From the NCBI GenBank assembly GCA_903813345.2, contig CAIIXF020000012.1, positions 13,186,932-13,250,931 of the forward strand: DNA of 64,000 nt. The letters run 5' to 3'. A program made the position numbers and the translations under genes. The DNA comes from Owenia fusiformis. Lineage: Eukaryota; Annelida; Polychaeta; Sabellida; Oweniidae. The notes below the pieces were generated by a model. The model searched no databases. It saw only the letters and a program-made list of their open reading frames with translations, and was not told the DNA's origin. This document shows, piece by piece, positions 1-12,200 of this stretch. Each line of letters begins with the position of its first letter. Within the stretch, counting starts at the first letter, position 1.

Positions 1-194
1 CACAACACCGTATCTTTGATCCTCACATCCAGTTTCACCAAGCAAGGGTCTAAAGTATCTAAGCGCTATACGTGTACCCCACCATCCTTAAATATTGACA
101 ATCAACATTGTTTGTATCGTTGTTGCCTATGCGCCATGCATCTTTTACATACATTATATTTTGATATGTATATACTGTTTACACTAGACACGTA
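1..194. other. Left-edge sequence, no gene seen
   Basis: AT-rich sequence between the window edge and the first inverted-repeat element. The only open frame (16-213, plus) is short, has no recognisable domain and runs into the transposon terminus. I looked here on the minus strand for the missing C-terminal part of the gene B CTLD and found no acceptor or matching Cys pattern. Confidence 0.5.
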
Positions 195-3100
195 CTGGAT
201 GAGCGTGGTGTAAAAGTGGTTTTGAAAAATAGCAAATTTTTCTTTATGTAGGTAATTTGTGGTTTATGATTCTACATTGATTCTGAAAATACTGGTGTCT
301 AGTTTTTCAGCGTTTTGGAAATATTCAGATTTATACCCCCCTTGTTTGATTTTGCGTGGGTTACTAGGAAGGCCATGTGAAATTCCTAGAATTTACAACC
401 AATCATTTTGATATTTACAGGTAATCATGTACTTATCATGTCCTACAAAAGTAATAAGTTTCATCAAAGTTAGCGGATAGGTTGCTATGGAAACGGAGAT
501 CATATGTCAAAAAGTACACAATTTCGTCAAAATGTAAGACACCCCATGAGACAAAACACATATTATTTTAATGAAATTGGAAAGAAACACCATAAAAACA
601 TTTTAGAAAACTTATTCAGAGTATGTTTGATAATATTAAATCAAGTGCTGTTTTATCTTATCCACACAGTGGAATCTACTGCTCATGATTATATGGCAAT
701 GCAAATTAATTTAGAAAGGGGACATGGCACTTTTCCAAAGAATTCTTAACTTGTGTCCAAATTTTTAAATAAAATAAGTAACCAATTGTCCTGTTATTTA
801 CAGATATTATTCCCATCATTATGTTTGACTATCATGGAAAGTTTCATCAGTGTTGGCTTACAGGTTACTACAGTAGGCAGATTTATACCCCTTGGTATGA
901 TTTTTAATGGGGGTACAATGAAAGCCATCTATAATTCCTAGAATATACAGCCAATCATCTTGATATTTACAGGTAATCGTCTACATATCATGTCTTACAA
1001 CCATGACAATTTTCATCAATGTGTATTAATTGGTTGCTATGGAAACATAAATCATTTTTTCAAAAGTACACATTAAGGGAGGTACTATGAAAGCCATATA
1101 TAATTCCTAGAATATCTAACCAATCATCTTGTTATTGACAGGTATTTATCTACTCACCATGTTCTTCCACTATGACAAAGTTCATAAATGCGGGGCAAAT
1201 GGTTGCTATGGTAACATAAATCATTTGTTAAAAAGTACACATTAGGTCGTACTATGAAAGCCATTTATAATTCCTTAAATATCAAAACAATCATTATGAT
1301 ATTTACAGACAATCTACTACTTATCATGTCCTACCATGATGACAAGTTTCATCAATGTGGGTCAAATGTGGGTAGAAATCTATTTGTTAAAAGAGTACAC
1401 ATTTCGTAAAATTTTAAGACACACCCTTAGACATTGAAAATCGTCATCAAATTGGGAAGAATTAGCATGAAAACATTTTGAAAAACCTATTTTGAGTATG
1501 TCTGATAATATTTAATCAATGGATATTTTATCTGGGCCATTTGATATATTGTATTTGCTTATGATAATAAAACTATGCAGAATGCGGCTGTCCCATTATG
1601 CGTAGGGACATAGTAAATTATGAGCTGATCTCACTTAGTCATCTTTTATATAATTTGCATCAAAATCCTCATTCATAGATCTTTCAATGTCTACTTCTGT
1701 CAAAGCATCCATTGTAATCTTTATGTGTTTATATGTCTATGAGATCATCAGGTGGAATGGGTTGGTCTGGCCAATTTGGCTCTATTTTGCCATCAACAAG
1801 TTACCACGTCACTTGTAATAACCAAACTAAGAGATATATACAACTATTACACCCAATTTAAAATACTGGAAATGCTTCTTAATAAATTCTAAAAACAATG
1901 AACAGTTGAAAAAAAACAACAGACATAAAAAACTTGAGAACAACAGCATGTATTACTCTGAGTGTAAAACATGTCCGTTGATGACCAGTGATGGCAATAA
2001 AGCGTCCACTGTTGTGATTGATGAGATGTGATAAGTTTTATGAAATGTTTCCATGCTTATTTCTCCCAAAATGATGAACATATTATGTGCTTAATGTCAA
2101 AGGTTACATGAGTCTTAGATTTTTACAAAAATGTGTACTCTTTTAACAAATGATTTCTGTTACCATAGCAACCAAATTACCAACATTGAAAGCACTTGTT
2201 ATACTGGTAGGACATGTAAACGGATGATTACCCGTAAATATCAAGATGATTGAATGAATATTCTAGGAATTATACATGGCTTTCATAGTACCCCCTTAAT
2301 GTGCACTTTTTAACAAATTATTTCTGTTACCAGAGCAACCAATTAACCAACATTGACGTCACTTGTCATACTGGTAGGACATGATAAGCAGATGATTACC
2401 TGTAAATATCAAGATGATTGATTAAATATTCTGGGAATTATACATAGTACCCCTTGATGTGCAATTTTTAAGAAATGATTTATGTTACCATAGCAACCAA
2501 TTGACCAACATTGATGGCACTTGTCATACTCGTAAGACATGATAAGCAGATGATTACCCATAAATATCAAGATGATTAATTGAATATTCTAGGAATTATA
2601 CATAGTATCTCCTTAATGTGTATTTTTTGATAAATTATTTCTGTTACCATAGCTACCAAGTGTTAAACATTAATGAAACTTGTCATAGTGGTAGAGCATC
2701 ATAAGTAGATGATTACCTGTAAATATCAAGATGAATGGCTGTATATTCTAGGAATTATAGATGGCTTTCATTGTACCCCCCTTAAAATCATACCAATGGG
2801 GTATAAATCTGTTTACCATAGTAACCAGTTATCCAACACTGATGAAATTTTTCATGATAGTCAAACATAATGATGTGAATAATATCTGTTAATTTCAGGA
2901 CAAATGGGTACTCATTTTCTTCAAAAAGTTGAACACAAATAAAGAATTCTTTGGAAAAGTGCCACATCCCCTTTCTAAATTTACTTGCATTGCCATATAA
3001 TCATCAGCAATAGATTCCACTGTGTGGATAAGATAAAACAGCAGTTGATTCAATATTATCATATATACTTGAATAAGTTTTCTAAAATGGTTTCATGGTG

Positions 3101-3435
3101 ATTCCTTCCAACTTCATGAAAATAATATGTGTTTTGTCTCATGGGGTATCTTACATTTTAACGAAAATGTGTACTCTTTAACATATGATCTTCATTTCCA
3201 TAGCAACCAGTTGAAAAATCAAGATGATTGGCTCTATATTCTAGGAATGATATATGGCTTTCCAAGTACCCCCCTTAAAATTACACCAGGGGGGTATAAA
3301 TTTGAATATTTCCAAAACGCTGAAAAACTAGACACCAATGATTTCAGAATCAATGTATAATAATAAACCACAAATAACCTATATGAAAATAAATTTGCTA
3401 CTTTTCAAAACCACTTTTACACCACGCTCATCCAG
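195..3435. mobile_element. 3.2-kb foldback DNA transposon with TA target duplication
   Basis: The two ends are reverse complements: CTGGATGAGCGTGGTGTAAA begins at 195 and its complement ends at 3435. Similarity continues for several hundred bases inward (for example 300-350 against 3270-3320). Both ends are flanked by TA (193-194 and 3436-3437), as expected for a Tc1/mariner-type target. Each arm is built of degenerate units of about 150-190 bp carrying a GGTTGCTATGGAAAC-like and a CTAGAATAT-like block; there are about four units in the left arm and about four inverted ones in the right arm. No transposase frame is visible, so it is probably non-autonomous. A truncated copy of the same terminus lies at 21656. 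Confidence 0.75.
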
Positions 3436-3454
3436 TACGATAATCTGTAGCCTA

Positions 3455-3592
3455 TTTGTGAGTTGAACCATGATACTTGGCAGATCAATGTAACTTTGGA
3501 CAAGCTTTAAAATGATATATGATACATCCTATGGGGACATTGGTGTATGGCTGCCTAGGGGGGTGGGGGCATACTTTCGGGACACCCTTTAT
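3455..3592. repeat. Dispersed repeat with mariner-like end
   Basis: Positions 3455-3530 match the reverse complement of 6013-6085. Positions 3550-3592, ending GGCATACTTTCGGGACACCCT, match 6331-6371 in direct orientation. The reverse complement of the end reads AGGGTGTCCCGAAAG, similar to the CAGGGTGTCC termini of mariner-like elements such as the one at 40597. It abuts the last visible codons of gene B. Confidence 0.5.
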
Positions 3593-3656
3593 ATTGATAT
3601 CGGTGGTTTAATATTATAGGATAGACTAACAGCATCATTCGAATTCTCATAATTAC

Positions 3657-3719
3657 CTTCTTCTAATTGAGCCTTGACACACCAACTTTCATTGAACTTC
3701 GGTAGATATGTTCGGTCCG
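3657..3719 (-). CDS. Gene B exon: C-type lectin domain, second part (incomplete)
   Basis: An acceptor TTGTTCCAG precedes 3719 and a possible donor G|GTAATT follows 3657, giving 63 nt in phase 1-1. Joined to the previous exon it reads WVI-A-DRTYLPKFNESWCVKAQ, which aligns with the start of gene A's second CTLD exon (FAEELNATWCTYAF). Gene A continues in the same exon to the terminal Cys pair (CNLTYGYVCQY); gene B does not. If the donor is ignored the frame runs to a stop near 3590, at the border of a dispersed repeat. So either gene B has an extra intron here and the rest lies left of the window, or the exon was truncated by a repeat. Confidence 0.55.
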
Positions 3720-4562
3720 CTGGAACAAGTAAAATAACAAAGTTGGGTAAAACTGGTTTAATCAAATCGGGTATCAGAAAACTTTGAAAACAACATAAGT
3801 TAGGAACAGTACGAAAAGTAGTTTTAAATTAAACCAAGTATACATTTTCGCATTAATGGAATCATACGCCGATGGGTATGATAGTTATACAGTCAATAGG
3901 ATGACTAGCCATGAGTTTTCAAATGAAGATTCACTTAACATTATTATGATATCATAATAGAAGAATAGAGACTCAAAATTAAAACGGGAAAATTATACAC
4001 CAATGGAGATACTGATATCACTGTGTACAATGACGTCCCTTCTTAATCTAAACTTAAACAGGCAATGCGCTTATTTTTGAAGGAAAAAAAAGGACAAAAT
4101 ATTATTTGAGACATGTCACTCACACAGTCAATCAAATATGATAAAAACTTTAATTTGGGTCAATACTGAAGTGAAAAAAAATGACTCGCATAGAAAACAG
4201 CATTTGAAGTTCAGAGTTCAAAAGAAGTGAATTACCACTTTTCACAAAGTGTATGTTTTTAAATAACTCTTGGACTAAAAGATGGCGTATGGTTGAAAAT
4301 CCTATCAAAAATGAATGGACAATTAATGCAAACAACAATGCCATCTTTCTATGGCATTGCTAAAAACTTGACATCTATAAATTGATAGATGAAAAATATT
4401 TTTTCATGATCTAGTGGTCTGTTTGAGCTGTTTCTGGTGTCAAATAAAAGATCAGGTACTTATTAATCCATTGGAAATACTATGAAGATCAAAAGTGAGA
4501 CTTCATTTACGCACTTTGTCCCTTTAATAATAAACCCGCAAAAGTTTCGGCTTCATACATAC
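3720..4562 (-). other. Gene B intron inside CTLD
   Basis: This intron splits the CTLD at the same codon as in gene A (after Trp-Val-x-, phase 1). It is AT-rich. The minus frame at 4150-4344 has no domain signature and I do not call it a gene. Nothing else recognised. Confidence 0.5.
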
Positions 4563-4787
4563 CTATTACCCAATATTTATTTCGTTCTCGTTTTATTACA
4601 TCTAAGTGTCTCAGCACTAGATTTAGAATCTCGATGCTGGAAATCACCGCCATTGTAGACTGTTGGTCTCTACATTTTTTCTTTGCATCGTCATAACTAT
4701 ACGACTGGTCCTCAATAAATTCATAGCACACGTGTCTATATACTTCCTGTCTGTTTGTTGTCGAACGGCAAAACGAAGTGTCAATAT
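4563..4787 (-). CDS. Gene B exon: C-type lectin domain, first part
   Basis: The acceptor CCTTTTAG|AT and the donor ATAG|GTATGT bound a 225-nt phase 1-1 exon of 75 codons. Residues show the start of a CTLD: an N-terminal Cys (SFCRSTTN), HVCYEF, then DDAKKKC, the hydrophobic AVISS strand, a helix (EILNLVLRHL) and a YWVIG strand. Gene A's exon 62037-61810 is the clear paralogue (CYEF, AVVANREVLNIIRNHL, YWVKG). C-type lectin folds bind carbohydrate or protein outside the cell. The Ca2+-site motifs would lie in the second half, so sugar binding cannot be judged here. Confidence 0.8.
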
Positions 4788-5486
4788 CTAAAAGGAAAAT
4801 AAACAACGGAACTTCAATCATGACAACTCATAACATTTCCTATCTCCATAAAAATGCTGGGCTTCTCAAGAACACACAGATTCTTAACTACCGTAGTTTT
4901 ATAATTGAAAATCATTATAATTTTAATATCCGCTTACTTTTGTAGGTCCATGCATAAAAAAAAACGAACAGGCATTTCATAGTGTTTAACAAGTACACAC
5001 CTAGTTACGCTGACGATAGAAATTCCGGGCCTCGTTTTCGGTAATATATTTTTAATTATGTATCGATTCTACACCACTTATAAGTCAATTTGTAGACAAT
5101 AATTTGGCTCAAAGTTAAGGAAGATAGTCTAGTTTGAGAATAAGCAGGCGGTTCTATGTTTGGTATATTAACGAAGACGCAATTTACATATTTAGTCCCT
5201 CGCTTTTGTTACGTTTACGATCTTCGTGAATATTGCCAATGTGACAATATTCATGGAGATCGTGTGCCAAATAATTATCCACAGCTTGACCCATAAGTGG
5301 TGTAGAATCGAGAAATAAAAATATCTTACCAAAAACGAAGCCAGAAAGTTCTTTCATCTTGTTACGCTAACGTATCGTCAGCGTTACCAGGTGAGTACCA
5401 GTGGTTTAAGGACGTGTAGAACGGTTTAAACTAATTAGCGTGACTGGAGGGAGTGGGGGAAAATCGAAAAAAAAGTTTAAACTTAC
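4788..5486 (-). other. Gene B intron between CCP and CTLD
   Basis: A phase-1 intron of 699 bp joining TGT-A of the CCP to AT-ATT of the CTLD. It is AT-rich. A short inverted repeat around 5215-5270 (GATCTTCGTGAATATTG against CAATATTCATGGAGATC) can form a hairpin. No gene recognised. Confidence 0.5.
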
Positions 5487-5693
5487 TACACACTGGTTGC
5501 TTTCCCGTCCATGTATATTCCCATTCCGATGGTTGATCATAGTATGTGGTCTCCTTTTTGATACAACTCCTCTTTTGTTCTCCCCCTAATGAAAAGTCCC
5601 TGTTGCATGAATAAGATATAGTGATGTTCCAGTCATCTGCTTTGGGGACATAAACCTGACCATTAGCAGGTGCTTGAGGCGTTTTACATGATG
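5487..5693 (-). CDS. Gene B exon: sushi/CCP domain
   Basis: The acceptor CTTTCAG|CA and the donor TGTA|GTAAGT bound a 207-nt phase 1-1 exon. The 69 residues carry the CCP layout: Cys1 in SCKTPQAP, Gly/Val after ANGQV, Cys2 in YSCNRDF, a LGGEQ segment, Cys3 in RSCIKK, then the conserved Trp-x-Gly (WTGKQP) and Cys4 (VCS). CCP modules are beta-rich spacers and protein-binding units in complement regulators and selectin-like receptors. The stretch between Cys3 and the Trp is longer than in a typical CCP, as it is in gene A's first CCP (63362-63126), its closest relative in this window. Confidence 0.82.
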
Positions 5694-8239
5694 CTGAAAG
5701 TCAAAGGATGGAAATTAATCTAAGATACTATACTATACTAAAATTAACGATTTTGAATATGTATTGTTTATCCCTACATTCAAGTATTTGTATAATTTAT
5801 TGTTTTCCTCTACATTTAAGCAATTGTCTTGAAATCGTTTGCAATACGAATATGTATATTGCTTTATTTTCTATACTTTTATTTATCAAGTTCATGAATT
5901 TGTCTTTTACTCCCTAGATCTGCTAGTTGTGAATTGGATAAAAAAGATTGCAATACATTGCAGCAGCAAACTAACTTGCTGGATGACATTGTGTTTTTAA
6001 TTTAATTTTAGTGTCATATATCATTTTAAAGCTTATCCAAAGTTACATTGATTCGCTAAGTATCATGGTTCAACTCTCAAATGTGAAAAAATTACAGGCA
6101 TTTCAAAATTTAGTGTTTGGTCAAAATTAAGTTCAATTTTACACCAAATCAATAGTCAATGTGTCCTCCCGAGCCATCTTAACAGCAGCAATTCTTTTCG
6201 GGTCGGATGGATATTGAGTTGGAAAAAGAGAACTGTGAGGGTAGAAACTGTAAGGAAACTCTTCTAAAGTGCCTTAACAGGTTTTAAGAGGGTTATAAAA
6301 TGTATGACACATACTATGATGGCACTAGAATATGCCTGCCTAGGGGGGGGGCATACTTTCGGGACACCCTGAAAACAGGCATTGAATATAAATATGATAT
6401 GCTTGTAAATATGCAGCTTAGACTTGAGAGTGCCATTATATTTAACGTCAGTCAATTTTCAATAAAGTGAAATGAATATTTTTTGTTCATGATAAGGCTT
6501 TGGCTTTTGTATTTTCGGAATATCAAAGAATACTGTAGAAAAAGAAGAAAACTTCTTTTTTTGTCCAAATGATATGAGTTGGTTACTTAGTAATTGACCT
6601 TATACATAACAAAGTTCCTTGAAAATGGAAAAAGTCTACTTTTTGCCAATTTAAAGTAAATATCGAAAACTGAAATTCCAAGAGCTTTGAAATCTTCACA
6701 GTACATAAGTTGCCAATACAGCAACTACTTATTAGTCAAAATTCAATATCAGATCCCATACTAGATCCCATATTAGCCAAAATTTAGTATCAGATCCAGT
6801 ATCAGAGCTATTCTTTGAGATTTCTCTTGATTTTTACGTTTTCGTTCTATTTTAAGACTTGTTAGTAGTTGAAAATCAAATTGCATCAGTTTTGGCGATG
6901 ACATAAAAAAATGAAAATAAATAAAATAAAAATTATTATGGAATACATACTAGGTAATTGATGATTGTGATAGCATACGAATATTATAATTTCTTTGGCC
7001 AATCAGATCTAGCGAGTAAGCTTAGCAAAAATTGTTTCTATATTAGAATATTTTTGATATCATTCCTTGTAGTGTCTATTTTCTAAAATTGCCAGAGTTT
7101 AACTTTATTTCAGGAAAATCTAAAGATTTTACAACAATTTATTTTTCTGGCAAATGGTAATAACTTTGGCAAAACAAGTTTCATATTGGGCAATGCACTG
7201 AATGCCAGTGTATGTCAAATTAGACAATCATGATTTCAAATACAGTTGTGAACCATTAACCATATATAGTGGCCCATCTGTGACATCAGAGTCACAAAAA
7301 GGTTATTGCAAAATAAAATATATGGATGTTTTTTCTGAAAAAATAAGCTTTCATTTGATATACATGCAGAGAATATTCAAATAATAGTTTTCTGCACATT
7401 CTTATCAATAGTTTAAATAATTCAGTATTAACAAACAACATTTTGTTCGTGAATCTGTTTGTGCCAAAACAGGTCAATTTAGCCATTGTGACCAGTAGCT
7501 TTAATATGATATATAACATGGTCACATTCCAATAAAATTGAAATTTCACAATGAATTGCGGTAATTAATTTTAATTTTCAATTATCTTAATCAAAATTCA
7601 CCATTGTGACATCACAAAGCATATATACACTTCAATTAACTGAACTTGAAATGAAATAATGAAATCTCCTATTCAACACCTGTTTCCATGGTAACAATAC
7701 ATGCTTTTCAAATGAGTCAATATCATACATTTTAGATATATACCTCTTTATTGAAATGAGACCAAAACTAATCCAAATGGCCACAGATATTTAAAGTTAT
7801 AAGACAATTAAAATGTGTTTTGGTATTGAAATTCACAAACTGTGTGCTAAACCTATGCAATTATAGTAGATTTAAGTAGTTCTGGCCATTGCTTCATCAG
7901 AGCAAAATATGCTATATCTCAGTGGGTGATTGTCTAATCCTTTTGTTTCGTATACCAACGTATTTGTAAGAAAAGCAGCTTTCATTTGATATACATGAAG
8001 GTGATATTTTTACTAAATTAGAATTACACGATGAATTGGCTTAAAGGAGACCAAATGAAATAAACAGTTTTCTATTTGAATTTCACAATTGTGATGTCAC
8101 AATGTAAATTAGAACTGTTTTATACTACAAATTTAGTCACAAATGTTCAAGATTTACCTATCTCTATTGAATTCTCGCCATTTACGCATTAAAAAGGAGA
8201 ATATTTTTATCATTTGGTGCACATAAACCTGAAATGGGT
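5694..8239 (-). other. Gene B large intron, proximal part: dispersed repeats, no gene
   Basis: AT-rich intron sequence. It holds the partner copies of the repeat at 3455 (6013-6090 inverted; 6331-6375 direct, with an uninterrupted G run) and a pair of diverged direct repeats (about 7320-7390 and 7960-8030, sharing CTTTCATTTGATATACATG). The block around 7675 (TTTCCATGGTAAC) recurs at 15420 beyond the LTR element, so that element entered an existing repeat. The small frames at 7202-7549 have no domain. Confidence 0.4.
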
Positions 8240-9107
8240 TGTTACAGTATTATGTTCTATTATATTCACATTAAGTTTAGTTTATCTATATGTATATACT
8301 GTAACTGATCTTTATTAGAGATCTTGGGTCAAGGTCACAATGACATTATACACTGTATCTTGTAAACAGAACTGAACTGAATGACTCATTAACTCTTGAC
8401 CATCCAGAGAGTTCTAGAAAATATAACCATTCATTAAGACTTAATCATGTGACTGGAGATGTCCAATCAAAACTCAACAAGTAGTCTCAGTTCCAGAAGA
8501 TTCTTTCTAGATGATTCTTTCACATTATAAATAAAACTGCAAAGTGGACTCAGTAGCAGATAATTAAGTAATCATAACTGGACATCTCAAAGGAACTAAA
8601 TAAAGCAGAATTTCAAAGTTTATCAAAGGACATCTTCTTAGCAGAAAATTACAGACACATACTGTGGGAACATTTATAACACTACAAACATACAACCTGA
8701 GGACTTTATATGGACATATATTACAACACACACTATATACGGATTATCATATACATTCGTGGATTATCATAAACATTTGTGGATTATCATCAAACATTTG
8801 TGGATTATCATCAAACATTATTGGATACGAACATTATAGGATTACAACAAACATTATTGGATTATTACAAACATTGGAGAACTATTAACGATTATTGAAA
8901 CATTTCGTGATCTGGAACATTCTCAAGGATCGTCAACGACATTTATCGACATCAAGAATAAACCGTATCATAGATTGGACATCACTTAAGTATTAAACCT
9001 CTTTTATATTATAGTTATATTGTTATATTATTTAGTTTTCAAATATAAATATATTGTTATCATATTTTAATTGCTGTTTTTATTTTCTGTTATTTTCGAA
9101 CGTAACA
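8240..9107 (+). repeat. 5' LTR
   Basis: Starts TGTTACAG and ends GTAACA, a 6-bp inverted terminal repeat. A likely U3 promoter is TATAAATA at 8526-8533, and AATAAA at 8957-8962 could be the polyadenylation signal. Positions about 8741-8880 contain a short degenerate tandem repeat built on GGATTATCAT / AAACATT. It is the same length as the 3' LTR (868 bp). Confidence 0.93.
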
Positions 9108-9112
9108 GAAAT

Positions 9113-9130
9113 TGGGGGCTCGTCCGGGAT
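9113..9130 (+). promoter_or_regulatory. Primer-binding site complementary to tRNA-Pro
   Basis: TGGGGGCTCGTCCGGGAT lies five bases after the LTR end. It is the classical 18-nt tRNA-Pro primer site best known from murine leukaemia-type retroviruses. It sets where minus-strand DNA synthesis starts. Confidence 0.85.
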
Positions 9131-9212
9131 ACAACTACAACAAGCTAAAATTCATAAAATTCAAAATTCCAAAATTGTATATCTAAATTGTGAAGACAGC
9201 AATTAATCAAAA

Positions 9213-12200
9213 ATGAGTTTTGAGGTTGAGACATTTTTAGAAGCGCCCTCTTTGGAGGAGTTTGACAAGTTAAAGAAAACTGAACTTCTGGCACTAGCAA
9301 AACATGTTGGTTTGGCAGTAAAAACTTCATACCGAAAAGGTGCAATAAAAAATATTCTGGTACCATATTTGGTAGCGGAAGAAATATTACCAGAAGAAGC
9401 ATTAAAGCTTATTGTAGAGCCAGTCCAGCATGTTGAGCCTGTAGATCCTATAAGGCTTAAAGAGCTTGAAATAAGAGAAAAAGAGCTTGAAAATGAAAGG
9501 AGAGAAAAAGAGTTGCAAAATGAAAAAGAATTAAGAGAAAAAGAGTTAGAAATGCAAAATGAAAGAGAAAAAAGAGAAAATGAAAGACAAATGAGAGAAC
9601 AAGAAATTCAAAGAGAAATTGAATTAAAACGTTTGGAAATAGAAGCTCAATCTAAAACTGATGAACATGCTACTATGCATCAACATTTTGAAAATAGATT
9701 TGACGCTTCAAAATTTCTCAAATTTGTACCTAAATTTCAGGAGAAAAATGTTGATAAATACTTTACGCATTTTGAAAAAGTCGCTCAAAGCCTCGATTGG
9801 CCTAAATCAGCATGGCCAGTTATGCTTCAGAGTGTATTCATTGGTAAAGCAAGTGAAATATTTGCCTCTCTCTCAGCAGAAGTATGCTCTGATTATGACC
9901 TTATTAAAAATGCGATTCTTAAAGCTTATGAACTAGTGCCAGAAGCTTACAGACAAAAATTTAGAAATGCCCACAAACAGAGTGACCAAACCCATGTTGA
10001 GTTTGCTCGAGAGCAAGAGCAGCTTTTTGACAGGTGGCTTGTCTCTAAAGATGTATCTGAAGAGTTCAAAAAGCTCAGAGAGCTTATGCTAATAGAACAA
10101 TTCAAAAACTGTGTTCAATATCACATTAGAACTTATTTAGATGAACACAAGGTAGAAACTTTAAGTCAAGCTGCCACCCTGTCTGATGATTATGCTCTAA
10201 CTCATAAGGGTAGTTTTATCAAAGGTAATCCTAACTTTAGAGGTTATCAAGGTAACAAACCTTCATATGATACAAAATCAAATCAGTCCTCATCATCAAA
10301 TACATCAAACAAAGCAAAAGACCAGTCTAATTCATCACAGAGTTCTAGCTCAAAATCAGATCAATCAAAATCGTCAGGTCCAACATCAAATGTCACCTGT
10401 AATTATTGTAAAAAGCCTGGTCACATTATTTCTGAATGCTATAGGATTAAGAATAGAAGAGAGATGTCTGGTTCTGCTCATTCAAATGGTTGTGCTACTG
10501 TTCCAATTTCAAGAAAGCCCATTGTTTGGGATTCATATACTCATACTGAGAAATCTACTCATAGTGATATTATGGAGGATTATAAGCCTTTCATGTCTGA
10601 AGGATCTGTGTCACTGTCAAGTGATGATACCAATTCAAAGCCAATTAAGATTCTTAGAGACACGGGTGCATCTCAGACTTTGTTGTTAGAAGGTGTCCTT
10701 CCTTTATCTGAGGAGTCATTCACAGGTACCCATATTTTGATGCAAGGCATTGAATTAGGTTTTACTAAAGTTCCCCTCCATCGTATTCATATCACATCAG
10801 AGTTAGTCAAAGGGCCAGTTATTGTTGGTGTTAGGCCACAACTTCCTGTTGAAGGAGTCGCATTGCTTTTAGGCAATGATTTAGCTGGGGGTAAGGTATC
10901 ATTAGACCCCATTGTTTCAGATCAGCCTTGTTCTATTGAGGATTCTGTCCAAGAGGACTCAGATATATATCCTGCTTGTGCTGTTACTAGGGCTATGGCT
11001 AAAAGGTTAGCTGATAGCGGGGATTCGTCTGTGGGAGATGACTTTGATAGTGGGTTTTTAAGCTCCTTGTTTGATGATGAATGTCACTCACCACTTGTTA
11101 AAGATGGTCCTTATCCTATTTTAAAGGCAAATTCTTCATTGAAACAGCCTTCTGTTCGAGCCAAGCAGTCAACTATTGAGGCAAATTCTTCATTGAAAAA
11201 GCCTATTGCCAGAGGTGATTCACCTTCTGAGCAGGATCACTATTTTAATGCGGTTTCGCCCGCTCTTGCTAGTCTTGATGAAGTTTCATCTTCTTCTGCT
11301 AGTGTTCATGAGGTTTCATCCCCTCCTTGTTCTGAGGTTTCATCCTCTTCTAGTTCTGAGGTTTCATCCTCTATTTCTGATAGTGATTCTTTGAAAAATG
11401 ATCCTCATTCTAAACACATGTTAATTTATGAACAAGAGCATGATCCATCACTCATTGATCTTCATAGAAGATGTCTTACTATTGATGAAGCTGACAAGGT
11501 CCCTGTTTGTTTCTACAAAAAGGATGGCATATTAATGCGAAAGTGGAGACCTCCTGAAGCTTCCCCTGAAGATGATTGGGCAATTGTACATCAAATTGTT
11601 GTCCCCAAATTGTATCATAAGGAAATCTTGAGTCTAGCTCATGATTCTCCCATGGCAGGTCATTTAGGAGTAACTAAAACATACCATAAAATACTCAATC
11701 ATTTCTTTTGGCCCAAATTAAAACAAGATGTCCAAGAGTATTGTAGGTCTTGTCATACATGTCAAATGGTAGGGAAACCTAACCAGAAAATTCCAGTTGC
11801 TCCTTTACACCCAATACCTGCATTTGACGAACCATTTAGTAAGGTTCTTATTGACTGTGTTGGTCCATTACCAAAAACAAAATCTGGTAATCAATATTTA
11901 CTCACTATTCTTTGTATGGCCACACGGTTTCCAGAAGCGATTCCACTTAGAAATATCAAAGCCAAAAACATAGTGAAATCACTCATAAAATTTTTCACCT
12001 TAGTTGGACTACCAAAAGATCTCCAGTCTGATCAGGGCTCAAATTTCATGTCAGGCTTATTCCAACAAGTCATGGATACCTTGGGTATCAAACAGTGTAA
12101 GTCAAGTGCCTATCACCCAGAGTCTCAAGGAGCTCTAGAGCGTTACCATCAGACGCTTAAGACCATGATTAGAGCTTTCTGTTTTGAATATGAGAAAGAC

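Noticed and set aside
3590-3655. Read-through of the gene B CTLD exon past G|GTAATT
   Set aside because: Open for a further 20 or so codons but lacks the expected Cys; kept as an alternative, not as the model.
8664-8888. 74-codon frames in each LTR
   Set aside because: Identical because the LTRs are identical; built of a short tandem repeat, not a gene.
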